This document shows, in pieces, positions 1-31,449 of a DNA stretch of 32,500 bases. The translations under genes were made by a program, and so were the position numbers. Below the pieces are notes generated by a model that saw only the letters and a program-made list of their open reading frames with translations, had not been told where the DNA came from and ran no database searches. Position 1 is the first letter of the stretch, and each line of letters opens with the position of its first letter. This DNA is from Botryococcus braunii (taxonomy: Eukaryota; Chlorophyta; Trebouxiophyceae). Location of the stretch: NCBI GenBank assembly GCA_002005505.1, contig KV908381.1:101621-134120 (forward strand), read 5' to 3'.

Positions 1-36
1 AAGGTTACAGCGGGATTTTTCATCAGCTGTGCGTAC

Positions 37-13803
<13,767 letters not shown>

Positions 13804-13864
13804 CTACCTACTCGCCAGGCCACATCAATCATCCTTTGCCCCCCAAGTCCATTCCTCCCACCCC

Positions 13865-14002
13865 CCAACACACACACATACACTGACAGAGAGAGAAAAG
13901 AGAGGGAGGGAGGGAGGGGGGGGAGAGAGATATAGAGAGAAGGGGGGGGGGAGAGTGAGAGAGAGACGGAGAGAGAGAGAGAGGCGCACGCACGCACGCA
14001 TG

Positions 14003-14090
<88 letters not shown>
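13865..14090 (+). repeat. GA then CA compound microsatellite
   Basis: Purine-rich GA/G-run 13880-13985 followed by CA 14000-14086. Confidence 0.95.
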
Positions 14091-14159
14091 GACGAACACA
14101 CACATACACACACACGCACGCAGACACGCACGTGTGGGTGTGGGTGTGTGTACGCGCTC

Positions 14160-15960
14160 CTGCTTTGTAGCCAAACTTGCCCATGAGAGGTACTAGCTTG
14201 GGTTATGGAAGACATAGGCACGTTTGACATGAAGGAAATGTGTGGCTTCGGTTCCTTCACAAGCCTAAGGAGAGCTCTCACAACCCAAGCCACCAAGGCC
14301 TCTGCACTGTGTTGACCAGTCTCATGAGCATTGATAGGCAATTTGAAAATGATTCGATCCCTTGAGGCCATCTATCAATGCGTGACCCCGGTTGTGGCAT
14401 TCTGAAAACGCAAGAAACCTCCCTAAGGCCACGACTCACTAGATAATCACGCTTTTATTAATAGTTATAAAAATTATTCCTTCAATATGTATAGAATTAA
14501 TTTTTCTTCCTTGAAAACTCTATAGTATTCCGACCTTGCGCAGCAAAGCCGCGACCACGACGAGTACGCCCGAGGTAACCTCAAAGCCTTCTTACCAATA
14601 AGAACGTCCTCCTGGGTCACTTGATATTTCGGAATTACAAAAAACTTACGTTCAAACGGAGCTGTTTTATTGAAAGTCTTAGCAACCCTTCTTCGCGGTG
14701 GAGCATCCTGCCAGTTCGATATCGAAACAGCCCTCATGGCTCGACATTAATCCGTATACAGAAAGTCCTCATTGTAACGAGACTCTTACGGCTTCAGATG
14801 GAAAATAAGAAGTGAAAATGGCGATGTTCAATTATGAAACTCTATGTTGAGTCATCGGGATGGAGCAGTACTTGTTGGGTACCTGAAGTACAAACGGTTT
14901 TAACCATCCCCTCCTCCCAGGGTTAGCATCCCAGCATTCTACAACAGGAACTCGGCCGTTGTGACTAGTCATTTATGCCACATATCCGCATGTCCTGCTG
15001 AAGTCCGTTTATACATTAAAATCAGAGGTTTCAGTCTTGCAGGTAGTGCAACAGCGACACGTAGGTCGAGGCGCTCGGTGTGCAGAACTCCTGCATAAGA
15101 GGGACTTGAAGTGTGAGCTCCAAAGAGTGGCTCTGGGTTTGGCATTGTTAAAGGAATCACATCGGGCATTACCGTACCAATTAGGCATTGAAGTTGAGCT
15201 GCGTATCAGAAATGTGCCAATAGCATGGGGTTCACTAGCCGCGCTGCATTCCGAAACCAGCCATGTTCGTTCGTCATAGATGTACGTGGCCCAAACGCTT
15301 CTTTATTAGGCACTTTGTGGTTGTGCATCACTGTAATTCGCTCTTTGTCTTCAAGATTTCTTTTGACTCGAGAGGGTCAGCTCGGAGCTCTTCTTGGGCT
15401 ACCTTGCTCCACAACTGGCTTTAAGGGTGACCCCAAACCTGCATGACATTCTCAAAAGCTTGACGACGGATTCAACCCCAGGGTTACACTGTGGAGTGTT
15501 GTTGGTTGCATGTGAGAGCCCGATTAGGGCTTTGACGTGTTTGACAAAGTCCGGGCTGACATCCTTTGTCCTATCCTTAACAGATTTAGCAACGAGATTA
15601 AAAATTCACGAGTTCTAATAATATATTTTCTAATATTCAGTGGAAAGAGAGCAGCAGACCTTGCCAGGGTTCTCAGAAGTCGAAGCCAGGAGTCAACAGG
15701 TGGTAAAGGGAAATTGTGCACGAGGCCAGACGTGGTTGTGCTCTGTGGTATATGTTTGCAGCCCGGGCTTTGGGAATTCGTACCGAAGTAAGCACATTGG
15801 AATATTCTGACTTTCAAAAACAGTGTGCTGGGTTGTACAGATGCGTAAACCCGCATCACTTAGCGTATCTTGTGCTCCAGTCAGTTTGGTAGCCTGGGGT
15901 TATGCACACTGTCAAAAACGTGAGGAAGTGTCCTATGCTCATTCTTCCCTGTGTGGCGGT
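14160..15960. other. Low-GC unique island without recognised gene
   Basis: About 1.8 kb with almost no simple repeats and lower GC than the exons around it. A minus frame at 14371-14165 (with LPINAHETGQHSAEALVAWV) and a minus ATG frame 14737-14474 (with FNKTAPFERKFFVIPKYQV) read like protein, but third positions lack the GC bias of other exons and no family is recognised. An AATAAA-like TTAATAAAAGC lies downstream of the latter on the minus strand. It may be a foreign insertion, an old mobile element or a small gene. Confidence 0.35.
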
Positions 15961-15970
15961 ATGGCACCCG

Positions 15971-15974
<4 letters not shown>

Positions 15975-16063
<89 letters not shown>
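15975..16063 (+). repeat. CT then CA microsatellite
   Basis: Short CT followed by about 75 bp of CA. Confidence 0.95.
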
Positions 16064-16064
<1 letters not shown>

Positions 16065-16244
16065 CACGTGCGCAGCCGTTCTACAAGCCGCGTGAAGCAT
16101 TGCCCGAAGCAGCTAGGGCCCAGGAGAATGATAATGCTGGGGGGGCTGCGCTGCGTTGTCCTCGAAATCCTTAACAGAGTTAGGCAGAGTGGCCAGTCAG
16201 GGAGAGCTCTGCCACAAGCTGAGCTGCCTTAGGAAAAGAAAGAT

Positions 16245-16560
16245 GGGGGTGAGAGCCCTAAACTGCTTGCGGGCGAGAGCCCTAAACTGCTTGGGGGTGA
16301 GAACCCTAAGCTGCTTGGGGGGGTGAAAACCCTTTACTGCTTGGGGGTGAGAACCCTAAACTGCTTGGGGGGGTGAGAACCCTAAACTGCTTTGGGGGGG
16401 TGAGAACTTGTCACTCCCCCAAGCCCCAAACTGCTTGGGGGTGAGAACCCTAAACTGCTCGCGGGGGTGAGAACCCTAAACTGCTCGGGAGGGTGAGAAC
16501 TCTAAACTGCGCGGGGGTTTGAGAACCCTAACCTGCTTGGGAGTGAGAGCCCTAAGCTGA
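16245..16560 (+). repeat. 24-27-bp minisatellite with CCCTAAACTGC core
   Basis: About a dozen units of GTGAGAACCCTAAACTGCTT plus a variable G-run, upstream of metallophosphoesterase exon 1. Related single copies occur in intron 3 (about 19960-20005) and, inverted, in intron 6 (about 24030-24055). Confidence 0.75.
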
Positions 16561-16653
16561 GCTGCCTTATGTGGACAGCGGTCCTGGATCTGTACCGCAA
16601 GGAGGCGGTCCTGGACCTGTACCGTAAGGAGCCAGCCACGGTCCCGGAGGCAG

Positions 16654-24277
<7,624 letters not shown>

Positions 24278-24339
24278 CTTTCTAGCTCTCGCGGCCTGTT
24301 TATTTCCCTCCCGATTTTTTCAGGTTCTTGCTGGCGTAG

Positions 24340-24480
24340 TTTTGTTTGGCCCCCAAATCTTGGGGCTGGCCGCAAGGCCCGGGTCTCGAATTTTGGTTCG
24401 AGTTTGGTTCGAATTCTGGTTCGGATTTTTTCGTTGGTTGGAATTTTGGTTCTTTTGGTTTTGTTTGAACATTATATGAG
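24340..24480 (-). repeat. Repeat unit flanking the retrotransposon fragment, distal copy
   Basis: On the minus strand this shares a GAGACCYGGGCCTYGMGGCC-type block, followed by a CCA-rich segment, with two copies at 25340-25530. It may be element sequence or a pre-existing tandem repeat split by insertion. Confidence 0.5.
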
Positions 24481-24609
24481 AGGAAATCACACCCCCCTCA
24501 CCACAAAAACCTCACAACCCTAAACTCGAACGTCAACCCCCCTATAAGGGAGCCTCGCAGTGAACTACCGCCCAACGGCTCGGGCAATCGCAAAGCTCAC
24601 CCTCCGATG

Positions 24610-25262
24610 CGTAGAAAACCATACAATGTCTTCATGCGCAACGAGCGCCTGATTAACCGGCCTTGGAGCCGCTTCAAGAACTCCGCCGCCGCCGTATCCA
24701 ACCCCGCAAAGGTTTCAAAGGCGAAGGGGCGGAAAACGACACGTGGTGGCTGCCTAAGTAGAACCTCCCTTTACGAGGCCAACTTGCCAGCCGCAGCCCC
24801 ACCAGGCACAAAACCCCCACCACCAGCTCAGTAAGAGGCAGCGAGTGGAGAGGTCCCCACAACATGGACATGCAGATCCCGCCCCCCATCCCAGTCAAGA
24901 AAGACCAAGTCCGGCCGACGGGTCTCAAAACCCACAACCCGAACCGGGAGTGGAGGTTCCCGGGTGACGACAGCCTCCGCCTCCTTTCCTATCCGAAACA
25001 GCAGATCCCGCTCCGCCTTACGCCAAAAGGTGACCGCCACCCCACGGCCAACCCGACACTGGACCGCATGATGACCCCAGCGATCCATCTCGTGACCACA
25101 CTGGGGACATGGGGCCCCCCTAGGGAACATTGGAATCAGCAACTGATATTGAAGCCGACACCGTAACCCGATGTTAGCCATTACTTGGCCCATGCGCGCA
25201 ACCGGGAGAGCTTGAAGCCACCCCGAGGCATGAGGTCGGGCCGCCGAGTCCAGTACTTTTGT
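24610..25262 (-). pseudogene. Non-LTR retrotransposon C-terminus, degenerate
   Basis: Minus-strand frame starting near 25262 encodes the end of a LINE-type reverse transcriptase protein. It has ASGWLQALPVARMGQ (the SGWL..LP segment after the RT domain), then a CPQCGHEMDRWGHHAVQC zinc-knuckle-like motif (C-x2-C-x7-H-x4-C). This is followed by RRPDLVFLDWDGGRDLHVHV, resembling the PD-(D/E)xK endonuclease-like end of these proteins. The frame stops at 24828. A further family-like piece (FRPFAFETFAGL, then a helix AAAEFLKRLQGRL) continues in another frame to about 24610, so the copy is broken by a stop and frameshift. The RT catalytic domain is absent. It is not the active element. Confidence 0.72.
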
Positions 25263-25339
25263 TTCGTTTCGAATCCCTCCCCCCCCCTCCCAGGGGGGGA
25301 TCGGGGGTTTCTTTTCCCTCCTTTTTGTTTCCTTGGTGA

Positions 25340-25530
25340 TTTCCACCCTGGGGCTGGGGTCGAGGCCCAAGTCTCGAAAGTTTGTTTTGGGTTGAGTATT
25401 GGTTCCTTCTGTCTTCTGTCTCTTTCCCATCCTGGAACTGGCCTCGAGGCCCAGGTCTCGAATTTTCTGGTTTGTTTTGCGTTTGAGTTGTTTCGTTGTT
25501 CATTTTCTGTCTTCTTGGTCGTTCCATCAA
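25340..25530 (-). repeat. Two tandem copies of the same repeat unit
   Basis: Minus-strand GAGACCTGGGCCTCGAGG and GAGACTTGGGCCTCGACC, each preceded by AAA-rich sequence and followed by a CCA-GGRTGG segment, period about 90 bp. Confidence 0.55.
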
Positions 25531-25539
25531 GGGGCTGGC

Positions 25540-26690
25540 CCCACAGGTGTGGGGGCGCGGTCTTTGACGGCTCCACAGGTGCTTTATTCGGGGTCTAGGG
25601 CCTCAGCTATTGCTAGGAGGGGCTAAGGGGCTTGATACCCGGGGATGGCGGGTATGAAGGAAAGCTAGGAAGGGAATATGAGGGCATTGCTGGAGGATTG
25701 GCCGACCTAGAGAGGAGTGGGTGGAGCTCATTCAAAAGTGTTCTCTGTGAGCTCTGTTAAAAGTTCAAACTCTGTGAGCTCTGTTAAAAGTTCAAGATTT
25801 TCATTTTGAGGCGGGCGCATTAGGTCAAAGTTACGAGGCTTGTCTAACAACCAGGAGGACACATTTCATTTCCCTCTTTTGCAGTTGATTAAAATATTTT
25901 TTGCCCCCCGCGTCATCCTCGTGGCTGCCCATCGCGGTCGCCCCAATCGCGGGTCCCCATCACGGGCACCCCATGCCATTATTCCCAAACCAGGCCGGGG
26001 GCTCATCGTGGGGGTGGGGCGGAGGACGTGCATTAATGGGCGGGATGGGGGATGGGCATTAAGTATTTTCTTGCCTTGGCACTTCGTGCCACCCACAATC
26101 CCAACCGGATCCAGATGGTCCACTTCGAGTAGATGGATAGGCACACCCAGTCATAGCTTCGGGCCTTGTGCAACAATCATCAAAATCGTTCACTTTTTTA
26201 GCATTCGCAAGTCAAAAGCTCTGGGTCATCCTCGTGGATGTCAGCGAGGTTTTTTTCTTCATGGCCCGTCATTTTGGCTGCAAGACAGGATCGAGGCGAG
26301 ACGACCTTGGCGGTCTGAGGTCCCACCGTAGAGGCGTGAGGTTCCCGCATGTTGGTCAAACAGTTAACGGGGAGAAGATGGGGAGAGGGGGTGGGGGAAA
26401 GGCATAAAGAATGACGTTGTTGTTTCTGTCTTTCCCCCAGTTTTCCCCCCATGTTTTGACATTTCTGTCTTTTGAAGTTGGGATTACGGAAATCGAAGGA
26501 TATTTCGGCAGTTTTTAGGGATGCGGATTTAAGTTGTACGTGCGTGCGCAACCCACATGAGATGACAAATTTTGGGCGGTGTGCTTGGCTGCGTGTTTGG
26601 GGGCTTTGAAGACACTTGGACAGACTTTGGGGGTCTGTTAATGACAATATATTGACAAATTTGGGTGATGCCGCGGCATCCCGTCATAAT
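25540..26690. other. Region with no supported gene
   Basis: Contains a 28-bp direct repeat (CTCTGTGAGCTCTGTTAA at 25743 and 25771) and a short GCCCATCGCGGTCGCCCC-type internal repeat near 25930. Open frames on both strands are short and unfamiliar. Confidence 0.35.
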
Positions 26691-26694
26691 CTAA

Positions 26695-26721
26695 TTCTAG
26701 GATTACAAGGTAATCCTAGAA
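26695..26721. repeat. Perfect palindrome, 12-bp arms, 3-nt loop
   Basis: TTCTAGGATTAC-AAG-GTAATCCTAGAA. No T-run or gene end next to it. Confidence 0.75.
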
Positions 26722-26831
26722 GGAAGGTGTAGATTGTATACCGTGGTGAAATTCTCCGTACATGTCTTGTCATCCTCGTCTTTGCGCTTGTGACTGCGCA
26801 CTAGCGCTCGTGCCTCCGTGCCCGCGCGCGC

Positions 26832-26833
<2 letters not shown>

Positions 26834-26899
<66 letters not shown>
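26834..26899 (+). repeat. (GT)n microsatellite
   Basis: About 65 bp, flanked by alternating CG and TGCATGCG. Confidence 0.95.
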
Positions 26900-26902
<3 letters not shown>

Positions 26903-27188
26903 CATGCGTTCGCGCGTGCACGCACGTGCCTTACTCAACTTCCCCTTCTTCTTCCCCACCTGCCCCTCGTTTTTCAAGCGGAGCAGGAGTGCATCTTGAC
27001 ATTTCAGCGCGAGGCCCCCTTAGGAAGTAGGCACGACCTGGTGTAGGACCGCCGCGAGTTTTTGTATTTGTAGAATGCGGCTAACGGCCAGTCCCCATAT
27101 GGGGACCGGCACGGGCTTGGCAGGGGGACCTTCGGGGCATCTCTCCAAGGGCTCATGCAATGGTACGCCCTTGTTAACCTTGCTTTGC

Positions 27189-27445
27189 GTGCATCTTCGT
27201 CGGCGTACGCTTGTGTTTAGGAGATTGTTGTGTCCTTTTTCACTTTTTCAACAGCACTGGTGAGAAAAGTGAAAAGGACCCTTTTTCTGAAACCCACCAG
27301 TGTGGGTTGTGTGCATCTTCGTCGGCGTAAGCTTGTGTTCAGGAGATTGCTGTGTCCTTTTTCACTTTTTCAACAGCACTCTTGAGAGAAATGAAAAGGA
27401 CCCCATTTGGCCAACTATTTCTGAAACCCACCAGTGTGGGACAGT
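27189..27445 (+). repeat. 122-bp tandem duplication containing a hairpin
   Basis: Copy 1 from 27189 and copy 2 from 27311 share GTGCATCTTCGTCGGCGTA at the start, a shared middle and CTGAAACCCACCAGTGTGGG at the end. Each contains TCCTTTTTCACTTTTTC facing a near-complementary AGTGAAAAGGACC, so each can fold. The second copy's hairpin is more eroded and carries a short insertion. Confidence 0.7.
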
Positions 27446-27529
27446 CCTATGACTTGTTTGTCCTGTCCTTCAGGGCCAAACAGTCGTAAAGTTATAATCG
27501 TGTTATTATTTAATTAAAGGACAGCCATG

Positions 27530-27705
27530 TTCGGCTTATGTTGGCTTGTGATTGTGGACAGGCAGCCACGTTTGATTTACTTTGGCTTACAACTTTTCGG
27601 GCAGCCACGTGTGGCTAATGTTGGCGTACAATTTAATGGGCCGCTTATACTGGCTTGTAATACAACTGGCAGCAACGTGGGGCTTATATTTTAACGGGCA
27701 GGCAT
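27530..27705 (+). repeat. Degenerate ~45-bp tandem repeat
   Basis: Four or five units around GGCAGCCACGT..GGCTTA.GTTGGCTTACAAC; little else is seen in this segment. Confidence 0.55.
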
Positions 27706-27775
27706 GTCTTGCTTGATCAATATTTGTCTTTCACTGGTCCCAGGCCCGTACTTTTTGACTGCGGGCCCGGGCGTT

Positions 27776-27822
27776 GTCCAGGATATATCCTGGACATACA
27801 GGACATACATATATATGTATGT
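27776..27822. repeat. Two adjacent perfect 20-bp palindromes
   Basis: 27776-27795 (GTCCAGGATA and its exact complement) and 27803-27822 (ACATACATAT and its exact complement), seven bases apart and without spacers inside. Confidence 0.75.
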
Positions 27823-28065
27823 TCGACTGGACTGGGTGGTTAGAAAGCAGGTGTGGTTTCGGCGGTGTGGTGTGAAACATTTTCTGGTAGATTGTGCAGT
27901 CTATACAATTCTCTGTCAGTGTATTTCCAAAAGGACTTCTCAGTTAGTGTGTACGGAAATAAGTTTGCTATCGTACATATTTACTGCTTATCTCTATAGT
28001 ACTAGTTCGATACTAGCCTAGGACATGACGTGCAATTACGACTTGTAAATTGCAAGGACATACCA

Positions 28066-28090
28066 TCATCATCATCATCATCATCATCAC
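28066..28090 (+). repeat. (CAT)n microsatellite
   Basis: Eight trinucleotide units. Confidence 0.9.
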
Positions 28091-28336
28091 GTGCGTCACA
28101 TGGATGTGCTCCACCAGTGCTCCACAACCTGCACCATAGCTGATTCCTTTGCCCCATAAGCCTCGCAATCCACTCGAATGACTGACAAGATGATCACACT
28201 GAGTTCTATAGATCTAGAGGCCAGGCCGGCTCAACGGAGCGTGGTGCCAGCATCACGTGACCTTGAGATGAAGTTGCTTCGCTGCGAATCTGTTCAAATC
28301 ACCAGCAGCTGAACCGTTTTGGACTGTAATGTGGGA

Positions 28337-28374
28337 TTCGGACAGATGCATCTGTCCGAAGGATACTTAAGTAT
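28337..28374. repeat. Perfect 24-bp palindrome plus a 12-bp palindrome
   Basis: 28337-28360 has arm TTCGGACAGATG followed immediately by its complement; 28363-28374 is ATACTTAAGTAT. Both are in non-coding sequence about 350 bp upstream of the tRNA gene. Confidence 0.75.
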
Positions 28375-28722
28375 AAGATACTTAAAAGCTTTGTGCGTCC
28401 GTGCGACCTATGCTGGAGTCCAGCAGCTGGACCGGTACAATCTATGGGCCTTGAGTGCTGACAAGTCATTTGTCAAGACTTCAGCCTATATATTCAGCAA
28501 ATGTTTTCAAGCGTGCTGTAGCTACAAGCTCGGAGTGGCGCTCTCAGCTTAAAAGGTCTTGAACACGTGTCAGAGCACGTGCTCCAACCCAAGGCAGACA
28601 TACCTGGAACAATAGTTTGCAAGCCTCAGTTTAAAGATGTAACAAGCGGAAAGTAAATATTTCACCAAATTTAAGTAATTTGAGATTGGCATATAGTACC
28701 CATACAAAGATATGTAGTGCCC

Positions 28723-28796
28723 GGCCCATTAGCTCAGTTGGTTAGAGCGTGGTGCTAATAACGCTAAGGTCCTCGGTTCAAGACCGATGTGGGCCA
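28723..28796 (+). tRNA. tRNA-Ile (anticodon AAT)
   Basis: 74-nt cloverleaf. Acceptor GGCCCAT/GTGGGCC closes fully counting one T-G pair. D stem is GCTC/GAGC, anticodon stem TGGTG/CGCTA around loop CTAATAA (anticodon AAT, read as IAU), T loop TTCAAGA. It has no intron and is close to the plant nuclear tRNA-Ile consensus. The T stem has one C-T mismatch at its base and differs from the consensus there, so slightly reduced function is possible. A T7 run at 28823-28829 can terminate RNA polymerase III. Confidence 0.9.
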
Positions 28797-28822
28797 TCTC
28801 TGGTTTCTCCCCTTAATCTTTG

Positions 28823-28829
28823 TTTTTTT
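28823..28829 (+). terminator. Pol III T-run downstream of tRNA-Ile
   Basis: Seven consecutive T, 27 bp after the tRNA 3' end, the first run of four or more T in that direction. Confidence 0.55.
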
Positions 28830-29171
28830 GCTATCTGTTTTTTTCCCCGCTTCTTAAAAAGAAAGTCGACGTATATCCAGTCTATAGCCTGGTGGCAAAA
28901 GTGTCGCATTACAAAAACACATTCGAGGGTAAGAACAAGCCGGTCTCCCCTGCGGGACCTTCTCCTTGGTGGGCAGATTTTCGTCTTGTAAGGAAAGGAA
29001 CAATCTTCATCTGGTACACTATTTCATTGATATCAAAAGTTGCAGAGAGGGTAAAGCCTCCAAAGTGGCAGACTTCATTTGTGGCAAGGGCCGGCGTTCA
29101 AAGTACAGTCTTGGCAAGCACAGGGAACAGAGTCATTTTTCGAAAGCTTGTACTTTTCACATGTACTCTTC

Positions 29172-29232
29172 GGAAATTTGGCACGTTTCTACTGAAGTGG
29201 CAAAGTAGGAAGTAGAAACGTGCCAAATTTCT
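29172..29232 (+). repeat. Perfect hairpin, 21-bp stem, 17-nt loop
   Basis: Left arm 29173-29193 (GAAATTTGGCACGTTTCTACT without its last bases: GAAATTTGGCACGTTTC) and right arm 29211-29231 are exact reverse complements; one extra G-U pair is possible in plus-strand RNA. It could be a terminator, miRNA-like foldback or end of a small palindromic insertion. It overlaps the stop codon of a small open frame ending at 29208. Confidence 0.75.
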
Positions 29233-29272
29233 CAAAGTTGATGCGCGCGATGATCGTCATATGATTTTTCAG

Positions 29273-29396
29273 ATGGAGAGTGAAGTGTATGTAATGTGTA
29301 AGCCGGGTGTCACACAGGCTGGTGCGCACCACGAAGCGGAGGCTAGGAGCAGCAAGGGGCAGGATTACAGAATACAGTTGCCAACTGTCAAACCAG
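29273..29396 (+). CDS. Weak exon candidate
   Basis: Open frame between acceptor GATTTTTCAG| and strong donor AACCAG|GTAAGA, 41 codons plus one base, beginning ATGGAGAGTGAAGTGTATG. Encodes MESEVYVMCKPGVTQAGAHH and a polar tail. It follows a hairpin and an open frame (28966-29208) containing KVADFICGKGRRSKYSLG. No family recognised. Confidence 0.3.
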
Positions 29397-29965
29397 GTAA
29401 GACATCAATTACAACGGCTCACACCACCAAAACCCTGAGACCGCTATAATTTCCCGCCAAATTCACAACGACGCTTCTCACGCAAACGCCAAGGTAAGGA
29501 CTAGCAAACCGGGGGCGTAGGGTCCAGGTTCTACAAGAACCTGGCTCACCGTCTCTTTTGCTCATTCCAGGACCCAACATTTGCCCTCAGCCGCCCCTTT
29601 ATCAAGTGACGTTTGTTCCACCCTCCGACCTCACACACTTCCTTGATGAGCAGCTGTCTTGATGCACTCTTCTATGCATGCGTTTCATCAAAACATGAAC
29701 AATGCGATTTCGCGCCGACGGTTGCCAGCCACCAACCAATGCACTTACGAATCTCCCATCAGCTGAATCACCCAGTAAGAAGCGGATGACGAGCTTTTTT
29801 ATAAATTTTACTTGGGAAGCTCTTTGTGCAGATCCCCACGCGCCACTAAACCATACTCGACATCAACACCATCCTCAACAAAAAACATCAAGAGTGCCCT
29901 CCGAGCCAGCTGCAATGGGGAGTTGCCACTCCTTCAAAGGGGCTGCCAGCTGCTGGGAGGGCAGG

Positions 29966-29973
29966 TATATAAA
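29966..29973 (+). promoter_or_regulatory. TATA box candidate
   Basis: TATATAAA in a GC-richer surround. About 150 bp downstream a donor-like CCCTCAG|GTGAGC at 30118 could end a non-coding first exon. A short ATG frame at 30587-30670 ends TTCAAACAG|GTGCTA, so a small plus-strand gene is possible but unproven. Confidence 0.35.
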
Positions 29974-30179
29974 CAAGCCATCCTCTACTCATTCATCACT
30001 AGTACCGTTGTTCAACTCAGTCCCAATCGCCCATAACTAAACTGCAAGCATTTCACTTACACCCTTAAATTGCAAGCACAGCAGGCAAAGGGCGAGTCGC
30101 AGATCCCTCATCCCTCAGGTGAGCAAGTAGCCTGCTGTGATTTCAGCATCCACCTGACTAGCTGGAAGGCTATGCACGT

Positions 30180-30380
30180 ACCTTAACAACGCGGTGTACC
30201 GGCTCACATGCAATACCGCTGACTGTAACAATGCGGTGTACCGCCTCACATGCCATACGGCTCACTGTAACAGCATGGTGTACCTGCTCACATGCCATAC
30301 GGCTCACTGTAACAACGCGGTGTAGTGGCTCACATGCCATACCGCCTACTGGACCGCTCACTGTACCGCTCACTGTACAG
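30180..30380 (+). repeat. ~42-bp minisatellite
   Basis: Four units of AACAACGCGGTGTACCGG then CTCACATGCCATACCGCT then ACTGT, ending in a shorter CTGTACCGCTCA doublet. Confidence 0.75.
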
Positions 30381-31018
30381 GCAGGTGCTTGCCTACGCAT
30401 ACTTCCCTCATCCTATCTGCAGCTTTCCCCACTCGCAGCGTCGCAGCACGATTTGTCAGACTTTCTCATTTCAAACACTGCACTCCTACTCTGACACTGC
30501 TCTCAAGCATGCTATTCGAAAGCCCAGAGCGGTGGCTGCTTTACTAGCCAACGCACCGGAGCTAGTGCTGCTGACCCACCGGGACTATGGCTACTAAGGC
30601 ACCAAACCTGGGGCTGCCATCCGGCCGGCATATGGCTGCTAAGCCACCGAGGCTATGGCTCTTCAAACAGGTGCTAACCACAGGTGATCCGACAGCTTCC
30701 CCAGCAGCTGCCGACCACAACAAGCCCTTTAGAGTCGTGAATACTGCAGTACAGGCTGTCAAACAAGCTGCTGTACAGCCGCACAAGCTGCAGTACAGTC
30801 CCTGTGATACCACAGAGACGAAAGCAGCTGGAAGGGCAGCATGAGCCTGTGAACAAGGCTGACTGTTTGCTTTAGCTGTACAGATTGTGGCATTCATCAG
30901 GTACAACCATGTGGAGGTGGTTGGCCACTCTCAAAATCGCGTGCCATAGAAGACAGGCTAAAGATATGCATTGGACATGCACACATCCGACCAGTACATG
31001 CCCTGAAATTCCTCTCCT

Positions 31019-31028
<10 letters not shown>

Positions 31029-31108
<80 letters not shown>
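31029..31108 (+). repeat. (CT)n microsatellite
   Basis: About 80 bp after a C10 run. Confidence 0.95.
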
Positions 31109-31111
<3 letters not shown>

Positions 31112-31449
31112 CCTGCCCTTGCACCCCATGCACTGTGAGCGTGTTCACGTGCACATGCATGTGTGCAGGCACACAGTGCACAGCGCAAGGGCAGCCTATA
31201 ACCTTGCGCACCGCACGGTGGAGGGGGTTGGGGGAACTCATCTCCAAATCCAAACAACCAAAGACCCAGTCCAACCCGGATCCGAATTCGTGTCCCAAAG
31301 ACCCACTTGCCTCCTGCCAGTACACGTGCACAAAGAGGCAATCTCTAAACAAACATACCGGGAGGTGGTAGTCACCTCTTTCTATTAAAGTTCTAAGGAA
31401 AAGCGCCAGCAAACCCTTTCCAAGCGACCCGGGCAAACAAGGGGCCCGG

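Noticed and set aside
16245..16560. Interstitial telomere
   Set aside because: CCCTAAA occurs once per 24-27-bp unit with other conserved sequence, not as head-to-tail heptamers.
25840..26647. Frames on both strands (163 and 149 codons)
   Set aside because: No domain, mutually overlapping and without supported splice sites or start context.
28820..29215. 131-codon plus-strand frame after the tRNA
   Set aside because: Starts inside the T-run region with no convincing ATG context. An overlapping frame is equally open and neither has recognisable domains.
29950..30120. LTR of a retrotransposon around the TATA box
   Set aside because: No second LTR, primer-binding site or polyprotein fragment was found nearby.
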